Origin: Sipunculus nudus
Lineage: Eukaryota > Annelida > Sipuncula > Golfingiida > Sipunculidae
NCBI GenBank assembly: GCA_026874595.1
Contig: CM049315.1
Coordinates: 18,121,664 to 18,185,663 of the forward strand
Length of the DNA: 64,000 nucleotides
Reading direction: 5' to 3'
Shown here: positions 1-9,946 of the stretch, one piece after another
Numbering within the stretch: position 1 is the first letter of the stretch
Layout of the letters: each line of letters opens with the position of its first letter
Notes under the pieces: generated by a model
Databases searched by the model: none
What the model was told of the DNA's origin: nothing
What the model saw: the letters and a program-made list of their open reading frames with translations, nothing else
Program-made: the position numbers and the translations under genes

Positions 1-474
1 AGTTTCGTAAAGACGCCATCTTAAGAATAATTTGACGGAATTCATACTAATTTTATTTTCCTTCCGCAAAGGATTTGAAGACTGTGATGTGAAAGCTAAA
101 ATATTAATACTTTGTGACTTATCTTGTTACAGCGGAAAAGATCGTTTCAATGTGCTAAACGTAAATCAAAAGGGACGACACCAAAAGTTTATTCTTTATA
201 TTCATCACATGATAAAAAAAGTCTGAAAAGTTTCTTCGTGACAGCTACAGTGGTTGTGAAGATATTTAGTCAGAGACGGTTGGCGGCGGACGCTGCAGCA
301 ACACACTGGGAGCGAGCGTGCCCCGACCGTAATAAAGCATACTTTTCCGACCGCCGGGCAAAACATAGGGGATTACTAGTAAGATGCCTCAGCATTCTTA
401 AATGCATCTAAGATCTGGATTAATCATACATATTTGCGACTTTCTTAACCGGACTCGGAAATGTCAGAACTCAC
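1..474. other. Intronic DNA 3' of the ectodomain exon
   Basis: The segment begins with the donor of the minus-strand exon. I looked for a following exon with the W-x2-W-x2-C pattern of a TSP1 repeat and did not find one, so the gene must continue beyond the window. A 95-codon plus-strand open frame at 124-411 has no features and is taken as chance. Confidence 0.5.
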
Positions 475-1440
475 CTGCATCTTTCTGTGTCGGGAGACAT
501 TTCTGCTTTGGCTCTGACACCGTGCCGTCTGTGGCCGTGGCCACGTATCTGAAGCAGTACACCGGGACACTGACGTGAAACCATTTACAAGGAAACACAA
601 CAAACTGGCTGGTGGCATCTTTCTTTATCTTTTTCTCAGATACATACTCAAGGTACGTTGGTGAAGACGTGCTGCTATTGGCGAGCTTCAGTCTAGAGAA
701 CACCCTGATTTTATCTTGATTTGAAATGCATGATGGATGGCGATACTCTATCTTGACGCCGCCATCCTTGCACGGCAAGATGCTCTCTGTGAATGGAATC
801 AGGTCGTAGGTCTGACTTTCAAATGCTGTTAAATGATTGCTCACCGATACTGGATTAGTATCTGCCTTTGATTTCAACAACACTTGGTATTTCCCAACAC
901 GGTCAAACAGAGAGCATTGGAAACGCTTTTCACGCAACTTGGTCACTTCTACGATGTCCATTCTGTCCAACAGTTTTGACGTTATTGAGCCGTTCGTGTT
1001 TTCCTGATAATAAATTAATTCCATATAAAATACGGATGTTGCCTTTTTATTATCACACAAAGCTCCCGGTACATGCACTTTCGAGACAACTTCGTGTGTC
1101 CTAGCGGCTTGTCGGAGCGGAATGTTTAGTTGAATGTTGGGCCATCTGGCCGTGACTTTATCAGACAAACTTAGTGTCTTATTTCCTGGATATTTAAGTA
1201 ACTGTACTTGATACTGGCCAGCATGATCTATGGATCCACATGTAAACTTGAGTTCGATTTCTCCGCTGCTTAATGTCATCTTCTGGATCTCTTCCGCAAT
1301 TCGGCCGTCAGACAAGGACACCAAACGAAAGCTTCCTTGAAATGTGGTCACATTCTGTCCAACGTGCACTTTTACCTTCAGGTCATCTTTGTAGATAGTG
1401 TATGCAGACGGCTGCACGGTCAACCGATACAAGGCTGCAA
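475..1440 (-). CDS. THSD1: THSD1-like ectodomain exon (internal coding exon)
   Basis: A 966-base exon encodes about 322 residues of a secreted or membrane ectodomain. It ends in CAG followed by GTGAGT (donor at 474-473) and starts after a T-rich tract ending in GTAG (acceptor at 1442-1441; a second AG six bases further in gives the same phase). Both boundaries are phase 1, the symmetric class common for extracellular modules. The order of landmarks matches the N-terminal region of THSD1 as I know it: a Cys before a G-Y/Q-x-V strand, a W-P pair, an 'ALC' segment, F-x-C-x-LF, a 'LIPF...LPC..GV' segment followed by P-x-C, then F-x-C and a V-Y-C-F strand, then a final K-C. N-glycosylation sequons are visible (NVT, NKT, NGS, NSS). 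In THSD1 the next parts are a TSP1 repeat and a membrane span; these are not in the 474 bases left of this exon. The frame also stays open upstream to 1618, but that stretch contains the acceptor and looks intronic. The family assignment is from remembered similarity, not an alignment. Confidence 0.65.
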
Positions 1441-1620
1441 CTACAAAATAATAAAGCAATAAGTCATCAAGCATTGTTGTTAAAAGTAAATAAGTGATCC
1501 ATGGATTATAACACGATGACACTTTCGACCAAAATTCGCAACTTATAGTCACATTTTTAAGAACTTGTTGGAGAACTTTATACGGTGATAGAAATATATG
1601 TCTGGTAAAAAAACGCATTA

Positions 1621-1980
1621 CTTTATTCTTTAGGCAAAATAATTATTTCTGAAATAACAATTAAACATGCCAAAATTATTAAAAATTTATGAAAAGGAAC
1701 TACTGGTGTCATACAATAGATAAAGCTATCGGAGTATTACATGAATGGATGAATGGTAAAAACAAGGGGAATTATCATTACAATCATGCAGTTAAGCAGA
1801 GATACTTTATTCTTTAGGCAAAATAATTATTTCTAAAATAACAATTAAACATGCCAAAATAATTAAAAATTTATTAGAAGGCACTACTGGTGTCATACAA
1901 TAGATAAAAGCTATCGGAGTATTACACGAATGGTAAAAAAAAAGGGGAATTATCATTACAATCATGCAGTAAAGCAGAAA
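1621..1980. repeat. Tandem duplication, period about 184 bp
   Basis: The segment beginning CTTTATTCTTTAGGCAAAAT at 1621 recurs at 1805 and both copies end with an AATCATGCAGT-AAGCAG motif. Copies differ by small indels (about 184 and 176 bases) and scattered substitutions, so this is a fairly recent local duplication just inside the intron. Confidence 0.85.
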
Positions 1981-2437
1981 TGCTACTCTTGTTTGATGTA
2001 CAATCAGGATCTACAAACCTTGGAGAAATTTCATTAATGTTACGCATAATCATAAATAGCCTTTTGACTCAATCATGTTTGAATTTTGAAGGGTCAAAGG
2101 ATTTCATGTCGATGGTCAAAGGCAAACTCTATGAGTGTTTTGCTAATACATTGGTATATTTCAATTTGTCTCACAATAAGTATATGCCAAGTTTCAAGAC
2201 AAAACATCGACCAAAATTGTATACATGAGACAATAGCTGTAATATCGTTTTCTCAAAAATGCACTTAATGCATGTCAAAAAGAAGGCAGTAAAAGTGAAT
2301 CCATCAGTCTTGTTTACACGTTAAAACTGTCTATGATCAATTAGGATACTGGGTTTCAAAGCAATACCTAAGAAACCTTTATGGTTGCTGTACTTTGCAA
2401 GTCTCAAAATGTAAGCACATTTCGTGAGAAAAATAAA
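1981..2437. other. Intronic AT-rich DNA, nothing recognised
   Basis: Two overlapping short plus-strand open frames (82 and 60 codons) are present but show no domain, signal or splice context. I see no repeat structure here. Confidence 0.4.
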
Positions 2438-3428
2438 AACAGTGACCTATGGGTCAAGACACTCAGATGCCAAACATGATATATGACAGTTTACGTGGAA
2501 ATTGACATTTTAAAGGCAAATATTTGAAGAAATTGTTTGAAGACAAAAAATATGTTTGTTTGAAGCATTGTTCCTTGATGGTCCTATTAAAAGTGTATTT
2601 TGCTGAGCTAACATGAGATAAAGCAAAAGTTTCAGCAGATAATGAGTGAGATTTTCCCTGGAAAATCAAGGTGAAGGTCAACAGTGTTCGAACTCTATTG
2701 AGAAATCTCTAGATATAGTTTGTGTTTTACATTTGAGAAAATATACAATGCTCATAAAATTATGATGTTCACAATAATCCAATATTTCTGCAGATATTAC
2801 ACTGATGGTAGCCAGTTTTCGAAATCCTCAGAAATATTGGTCGAAGCAACCAATATATCAAACGCTATAAAAATATGCAAAACGAAGGAAAAGTTTTTGT
2901 ATGAAATTTAATTGCAGATAACAAATCTCAGTAAAGTGTAACAACATTCAGAAACATTTCTGAAGAACAGGACAGAACTTAATTTTTTGTTTCTGTTCAA
3001 ACCTTGTACACTGATATCCATAAAGGTGTAAATGAGGTATAATAGCCTGAGTTTTATGAACCAACAAGCCAAGATGCTGAAGTTATTACTAAAGTTATAC
3101 TCGTACATAACCTCTATAATGTCAAGATTGTAAGTCTTTAAAGTCTTTAACGTGTCCAAAAGGCTAGCATGGTCGATAGTGTCAATTGCCTCCGATAAAC
3201 CAAACAATACAAAAAAAGCTTCATTTGCTTTCCTTTGCACCAACGGGTATGTTTGTTTTCAACGCTAAGCTAGCATAATATAGGTTACTGTGACCTTAAT
3301 TCGGATTTTACCAGGACCTGTCCTGAGCTAAAGCAAGACCTATCTAGGTCAAACGGTTAAGAGTTGTGCCCTGTCAACAGACGGGCGGACGGAAAGACGA
3401 CGGACAAAATCCTATGGCTATAGCTCCG
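2438..3428 (+). mobile_element. Pearl/Helentron-like non-autonomous element, degraded copy
   Basis: The left end (AACAGTGACCTATGGGTCAA then a CTCAG word) matches the left ends at 9947 and 14311. The right end near 3370-3428 carries the CCTGT(C/T)AACAGACGG segment, a short GGACGG tract, ACGACGGACAAA and GGCTATAGCTC found at the right end of the other copies, and is then interrupted by a SINE. The terminal hairpin is missing. The interior includes a small reverse-transcriptase relic. Confidence 0.45.
3139..3230 (-). pseudogene. Relic of a non-LTR reverse transcriptase (motif A region)
   Basis: The translation contains F-V-L-F-G-L-S-E-A-I-D-T-I-D-H-A-S-L-L, which resembles the palm motif A of non-LTR reverse transcriptases (hydrophobic, D, then K/S-A-F-D-T-V/I-D-H). 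The catalytic Asp position is Gly here and the usual Phe is Ile, and the following frame loses similarity. It is a short inactive fragment. Confidence 0.45.
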
Positions 3429-3680
3429 CGGGGCCTGGATAGTCGAAGGGTAAAACGCCCGACTCTCTCGGCTGTCCGAGTCGACCCTGGCTCGATCCCT
3501 AGCGTGGCCATGAGGAGAGAATGGTTCGTCCCAAGGCGGGTGGTGTTCTCCGGATTCGATTCTCTGGTTTCCTCCAGCTCTACAGACACTACAAAACGTC
3601 ATATAACTTGTTGAGGTATGGAGAGTTCTTCGGTTTTTTTACATAAAGCCATTTATACAATCAATGTAAAATAAATAAAG
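3426..3680 (+). mobile_element. tRNA-derived SINE
   Basis: A box A-like word (TAGTCGAAGGG, 3440-3450) and a box B-like word (GGCTCGATCCC, 3489-3499) are spaced as in a pol III internal promoter. A GC-rich body follows with GGATTCGATTCTCTGGTTTCC, a style seen in widespread metazoan SINE cores, then an A-rich tail ending ATAAATAAAG. The element cuts off the right end of the pearl-like copy, so it inserted later. It is a SINE and not a functional tRNA gene. Confidence 0.6.
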
Positions 3681-5311
3681 TTTAAATTTTCTTTTTTTTT
3701 AAGACTCAAGTCAACTGAGCTAAGAATAAAGTGTCGCATTTCACAAACCTAAGCAGATATAACTATGACAAATTTTTGTTGTTGCAAAATTCCATTGTTT
3801 CAACTTTGATTTAATCATTATTATTGTATATATAATTAGCATATATGATTGTCTGCGCTCTACATGCCACAATCTCGCGGTTAACGCTCTTGAACTTAGA
3901 TTGTATAAACCCTCATGCCTATATTGTTAACACACCGGATAAAGTTCAGGTTCAAGGTCCTTAAAATTTGTTCCCCGTCGGATCTTTGTCAAAATTATCA
4001 TTACCACCTAAACTGTACCTCAGTGTATCGCCTCTCAATTGCAATTTTTAAATCACAAATTATCGAGACATTATTTTTTATGTTGGATAGGTCATCATAT
4101 AGCCTTTGAATAGTTTGAGGTTTACATTTGCAATCTCTTCAAATCTGGTACCGTTTCCCGTCATACGAAAATATGACCTGTAAAAGACTGTCTCTGAAAC
4201 AAGGATTCGTGACCTTCATTCTGAGGTAAGAAATCTCGTTTTGTAGTAACCATGGTAACGTATTTTGGGGCCAAATTGATGAAATACAAGATGTCGAACC
4301 TTGTGTTTTATATAATATTTAAATTAATACAATGTGGGCGAATTTTTAAGTGAAAAGTTTTTAATTTACTTTCTTTTGCTTTTTTGCATTTGATAAGCAA
4401 ACCATCCTCGACTTGTCATATCTCGCCCCTTGTACCTATAACAAGAATAATACGGTTTCTTTTACAGCCACCTGCTTGGCAGGGCTGGCAACTATATCAC
4501 GGGTACGCCTTGTTTATTATTCTCAAGGGATTGGCCTAGGAGTCCACCCTTCCACCCTTCAATACATTCCCAGCACTTGTCGGTTGTACAGCATGCAAAA
4601 CACTCAAGCCGTGTAAAATAACTGCTGATCAGTATGACATCAAAATGTAATAATGTTCAGACAATCCAACTTATAAACCCACAACCAATCTAGCAAAATA
4701 AAGAACACACAATACAAACCAACATAAAATTATAACTTATCAAAATTCTATTCTCCTCTTACAGTTTTAAGGTATTTAAAGATTACTCTTTGTATTTCTT
4801 TTCACAAGGAATTATTCTCCATTCGCATAATTTCTATCACAGAGACGAACTTAATGAAGGCATTTTATTTTCAAATATCTGCGGTACTTTGGATGCTGAA
4901 TGTGGAAGATTTAACATTCAAGACAAGCGTTTCAACCAACTTTACTGCAGCACCATAAGCACTGGGTAAACATGGAGACATCCGCACTCAAGTGACACAG
5001 TCAGTTCAACGGCAAACTGTTAACCCTCCCTCTCAGCAAAACGAAGAAACCCTTGTAAAGTCCTCCAGGGAACTCCATTAGAAACCATTTATGTACTCAG
5101 AACACAGACTGTGCATTGACAGAACTATTATAACAGCTTGCTATGAGGTAACAACAGCACTGGTCTCCGGGAGAGGTTTCAGCGCAGTGCTGCAGTCGAG
5201 TGGGCCCGGTAATCAGAGGGCGTCTCCGTTACTCGGGTCGTGGAGAGAGCACCAGCCACACGCTGTCCACAGAAACCCTCATCTAACATTGATTATACCC
5301 ATCGACCATAT
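3681..5311. other. Intronic DNA, no gene recognised
   Basis: The stretch is AT-rich with short frames only (67 codons at 4413, 114 at 5091) that lack any recognisable motif. I see no inverted or tandem structure apart from the C-tract at its right edge. Confidence 0.4.
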
Positions 5312-5327
5312 CCCCCCCCCCCCCCCC
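5312..5327. repeat. C16 homopolymer
   Basis: Sixteen consecutive C, followed by GGG. It is one of seven G or C runs of at least 12 bases in this otherwise AT-rich window. Confidence 0.9.
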
Positions 5328-5592
5328 GGGTTCAGCGGGGATGAGTTTCTACTTTGCCATTCGTGTACTACTTCATCTTATCAATGGAATCTTGTTCAGT
5401 CTTCAGTTTGTGTTCTTATTAGTAATACACCTTGAAAATATATGCCATACACTTTTGCCATCTCATTTTTTATCTCTTGTGTTATGTTTTTTTTTTAATT
5501 TATATACATATTCTTTCATTTTTCTTCCATCTAACTCCTACAGTTCTTTAATCTAGAGTTTCTTTGTAACATTTGTTGGCTCATAATAAAAT

Positions 5593-5862
5593 AATGTTAA
5601 CCGTGGCGTAAGATAGGTTTTGTCTTATTTTTATGGACACTTCATTCGCGGTTTTTTTTACGAAATTCAAATTCTGATTTTGTTCATTAATCGCTACAGT
5701 GTTTTGTACTGCCACATAAATCAAGTGAATGTTAACCGTAGCGTAAGAAATAGTTTATCTTATTTTTATGGACACTGCATACGCCGTTTATTTTAAGAAA
5801 TTCAAATTCTGATTTTGTTCAATAATCGCTTCAGTGTTTTGTACTGCCACATAAATCAAGTG
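5593..5862. repeat. Tandem duplication, period 135 bp
   Basis: Two copies start AATGTTAACCGT at 5593 and 5728, and both contain TTCAAATTCTGATTTTGTTCA and end TGCCACATAAATCAAGTGA. They are roughly 90% identical by eye. Confidence 0.9.
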
Positions 5863-5869
5863 ATTGAAC

Positions 5870-6140
5870 TGTTCCTTAATTGGTGCTTGTGACGGGCTGA
5901 TTACTGACCTTTAATCAGGCCGGCGAACATAATTAGTACCTGGTCCTGCTCTCTCCAATTAGTGTGGCCTCGTTCACAGTACTCGGAGAGTGATGTGCTT
6001 GTGGCCGTGCATGTGTGTGTGTATGTATGAATATTTTATGTAGCTGGACCACGCCACGGGCCGGTGACTAAGATTTACTTCCACCAAGAGTCATTAACAT
6101 CCCGTTCCCGTCTCCAATTAATTAAAACCGCACTCTCCTT
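5870..6140. promoter_or_regulatory. GC-richer island with homeodomain-type words, candidate enhancer
   Basis: This stretch stands out from the flanking AT-rich intron and contains clustered TAATCAGG, AATTAG and CCAATTA words among GC-rich sequence. No coding frame explains it. Enhancer function is only a hypothesis. Confidence 0.2.
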
Positions 6141-6953
6141 ACACTAATGTAACTATGGTAACCGAGGTATTTGTACATTAATACTGTTCAAAAATTTAGG
6201 CTCCTGATATACCGACTTGATTGTGTCCATTTTAACATATACCATTTCTTTAAACGGAAATGGATTCCATACAACCGTTTCTATTTATTTTGTTGTGTTG
6301 CTGTCATTTGCAATGACGCTTCTATTTATGGTACTGTCATTTGTCTGTTTTAGCGATACCTGTGATACATCTGCTGAATCCTGGAAGTCACAGATACTTA
6401 TTACTTCCTTTGGATTTTCTGTATTATATTATTTAAAAAAAATATATATAAATGTCACGAAGAGGCTTTATGATCTTTATAAGGCCATGTTGTTTAAAAT
6501 GTTGATGCAAAGTGAGCCAATAAATCAATATTATATGAAACATGTGTCAGATTAATTTTGTTATAATTAAAATTTCTCCTGGTACGATTTCAATTTCACC
6601 TAGTAGTATTTCCTTTTTGTAAAGGCGGAGATTACAACGCATCACATAGCGTTTATTCTCTTGTTTCACGGCAATGTTGTAAATTCTCATAATTCTCGGT
6701 ACTATTGAGAATACTTATAAAACGTATTTTCATGTTTATTCAGTCGAACCTTCGAACCTGGAAAATAATAAGAATTCCAAATAAATATGTGATAGACTGG
6801 AATTCCCATCATTCAGAGGAAAAAAATTGACGAGTATTTTAATTTTTCCCGGAAAGAAAAGGAAACAATTCATACCACCTCATAATTTTCATTTTCCGCA
6901 AAATAATAATTCCCATTTTTCCTTGGAAGGTTCTGGAATTTCTCAGATTCTCA

Positions 6954-6956
<3 letters not shown>
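6141..6956. other. AT-rich intronic DNA, nothing recognised
   Basis: A 112-codon plus-strand frame starting at 6217 gives a hydrophobic translation typical of T-rich DNA. It has no recognisable family and no splice context. Confidence 0.4.

Positions 6957-7000
<44 letters not shown>
6957..7000. repeat. (TA)n microsatellite
   Basis: About 22 uninterrupted AT dinucleotides. A second tract lies at 7120-7158 with shorter runs to about 7194. Confidence 0.95.
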
Positions 7001-7004
<4 letters not shown>

Positions 7005-7117
7005 ACTAGAATACTGTATAAAAAACTCATGGAACAGCCAAGGATTTTAACGTTGCCAATTAGGGCGATTTTAAATTATGTATAAATATGGTAAAACCAA
7101 GGTGAGTTTAAAATCGG

Positions 7118-7161
<44 letters not shown>

Positions 7162-7420
7162 TATATAAATATATATATATATATTATTTATATATCCGCT
7201 TACAACCAGTTATGTAAACCGGTCTTGGGTTAAAGAAAGATTGCGTAAATCCTTGTTAATCCAGAGAAAAACTGGCTCGTTTGTTCTGCTCTGAAGCTGT
7301 TTAGGTGGTAATCTCATATTCATCGTTAAAGTTCTGAATCTTACTTTGACACATTATATACTATTTCAAACGAAATACTGTATGATTTTCCTTTGAATCA
7401 TATAAATAGACACACAACAT

Positions 7421-7450
7421 TGATGATGATGATGATGATGATAATAATAA
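7421..7450. repeat. (GAT)n/(AAT)n trinucleotide microsatellite
   Basis: Seven GAT units pass directly into AAT units. The following 60 bases are also AAT-rich. Confidence 0.9.
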
Positions 7451-7459
7451 AGTGGTAAT

Positions 7460-9306
7460 AATAATAATTTCTTATAAGTACTCTTATTATGATTATTATT
7501 AGTAGTATAGTATTAGCAGAAGTAGTTTTAATATAATTGTTTAAGTGTTAATATTTAATATATAATTTCATACATGAAATATTGAAAGATAAACTCTATT
7601 TTGTATGCTATGAGAAGGCTGCTTGCATCCATGAAGAATGCTTGTAAAAAGTTGCCTGGACATATTTATGATAATGTATGACATGTATCTAATTTAGAAG
7701 TTCAAATATAGCGTCAACTGTCTCCAGGGGTAATACTGCAATCCATTCACAGCGAAAAGTCATATCCACAAAAAGGTTGCGACAGGGTTAACCCCCATTT
7801 AGATGGAATAAACGAGGCAAACAGGACATTTTCGTCGTTGAGTAGATATAACCAAACGACCCAGGGAATCAGCGATTGGTGAACGGTCATGATTTATCGG
7901 ACCTAAGCCTTTCATTGGCTATTAGGCCCAAGGGTTCAACAGACAATAAATCCTTCCGATATTTTACCAGTGCAGAGCTATCAGTGCTAATCTCTAAAGA
8001 AGCATGCGACAGACAGGCAAGCAAAGGCCGCATCCCCCGGCGCCATGATACGACGGGAAGAAGATGGCGGCGTCATAATGGAAGGGATCGACTGATGATC
8101 AATCACGCCTCCCCCTAAATGGACTGAGCTTTCACCAGCAAGGCATCCTGGGACTGATCATAGCAGCTGGCGCCAGTGATAACGAGAAAGGCTATTGGCC
8201 GGTCTTTTATCATGGCATAAATGATCTTCTGTAGAATTCTTCTCGATAGTTCCCTATATGAAACCCCACCTTCCCGGTGCTTTTTGCAACGTTTTGATAC
8301 TATGGTATAGGTCTTAAAGCAGCATCCTGACAGCCAGGAAACTTTTTTATCATGATAATTTTTCCCGTCAGAGCCTATACATATTTACAGTGATGGTTTA
8401 GCATATGATATATCAAACCATGCAGTAGTGACCATACATCTCCTCAAACCCAATATACCGAAGGGAACCTTCAGATAAACGAGGAGAACCAATTGCAAAG
8501 AAGGAGTGCAACTTGCTGAAAGAGTGCCTTGTCTGCACGACGCTCCGCAGAATATTTATTTTAAGTTCATGTAATTGACATTAATGTAATTTTGGCTGTT
8601 GGAAATAATAAAACAAAACAGGGCTATAAATATTAAAACGAGGTTTCTTTGATAAGAGATGCTAGCAGCAAAAGCCGGTGAGTAAATCATATTAACATGC
8701 ACTACCTGACAGTGAGTAATATCATATTAACATGCAGTCTCTGAGAGAAGATGGGCACAAAAGGAAAATGTGAGTCGTTATACAAGGGAGTTCATCGATT
8801 TCGTGATTACACCGGAGGTTGTCAGGTGCGCCAGCCGCTATAACCGAGTCCGTCACCAGGGAAACGGCTAAAGCACGTGGATTTAAGAGCTATGTGGGAT
8901 TTCTCTGGGCTATTTACTAGGCCCGTCGCCATGGATATAGGGATCAGAGATGGGGCTGGCCGTTGATGAAAAGCGTCCATCAACACCGTTTCCTATTACA
9001 CTGTCGCTGTCTCTGGAGTGTAATGGGCTGTTGATGAAGGTTCGGCCATGAAAGGAAAAGTCACAGGAAAAATGAACCAAAATTTTTATCAATGAAAGGA
9101 AAACTTTGTCCAGGGGTCCACATTCTGTGGCCAACTAGGTGGAAAATATGTATACTCTAGCCTATATAATGCCTTCACAATCAGGTTTGAAAAAAATATT
9201 CACAATTCAGGAGGCCTTATAAATAAATATGCTATTTTGCGTTGATATGAGTAAATGTCATTTAGACAGCGCATGAATATAATAATTTCAAGGTATGTTC
9301 CCGGAA
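7460..9306. other. Intronic DNA with GC-richer islands near 7860-8180 and 8880-9130
   Basis: There is no recognisable gene. The two islands have higher GC and many non-repetitive words, unlike the flanks. The island at 8880-9130 contains two TTGATGAA words about 80 bases apart. A short imperfect duplication (ATATTAACATGCA, 8681-8745) lies between. The islands could be conserved non-coding elements; nothing in the sequence alone proves it. Confidence 0.3.
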
Positions 9307-9780
9307 GGGGGGGGGGGGGAGGGGTAGAGGTTGACAGTGCAGTTTGATAAGAAGTTAATACAACGAAAATCCAGCAAAAATAACTGATTCTCTATCACTA
9401 TATGATGCGGCGATAAGATTTAGAATTAAACATCTTCATGTCTGCACATACACCGCGGCTGGCTTCGTCGTTTGAAACTCTCGTTGGTAAGACGACCCAT
9501 GAGAACACGTGAAATTATTTGATGATGTATATTTGATCTTCATGCATGTGTCCAATGAGCTTTGTCGTTTTGTAATAATATTATTTTGTCCGCATAGGAA
9601 CATATAACCGCATTTAACGAAAATAATTCATAAATTTATGTTCTCTGGTATCATACATGCTGAGATCGCGAAACTGAAGCCTGCATTCGCAAATAAGTAA
9701 TCAAAGGTAAATCGCAAAGTGTTGACCTCGTGAATATAAAGCCAACCACATGCATGCAGTCCTCCAGAGAAATTCCTTAC

Positions 9781-9783
9781 AGC

Positions 9784-9845
<62 letters not shown>

Positions 9846-9848
9846 GCT
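9781..9848. repeat. Perfect palindrome made of (TA)28 with AGCCCA/TGGGCT arms
   Basis: Twenty-eight TA units are capped by AGCCCA on the left and its exact reverse complement TGGGCT on the right, giving a 68-base perfect palindrome able to extrude as a cruciform. Confidence 0.9.
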
Positions 9849-9946
9849 CCTCAGTTCCAGGATCTCGGCAAAACCTCTTTCCATATACAGGCTATATAAA
9901 TTATAAATTATATAAAGTAAATTTGCGTTACCTGCCATTAAAAATA

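Noticed and set aside
1441-1618. In-frame upstream extension of the ectodomain exon, including a possible start MLDDLLLYYF at 1474
   Set aside because: It overlaps a good polypyrimidine tract and acceptor. A start at 1474 could give a weak signal peptide, so it is not excluded, but the spliced model is preferred.
3440-3499. tRNA gene
   Set aside because: Box A and box B are recognisable but the sequence does not form a clean cloverleaf and continues into a SINE body with an A-rich tail.
6827-7030. Frames ending in IYIYIY runs here and at 37237, 47329, 55876 and 56463
   Set aside because: These are translations of (TA)n microsatellites.
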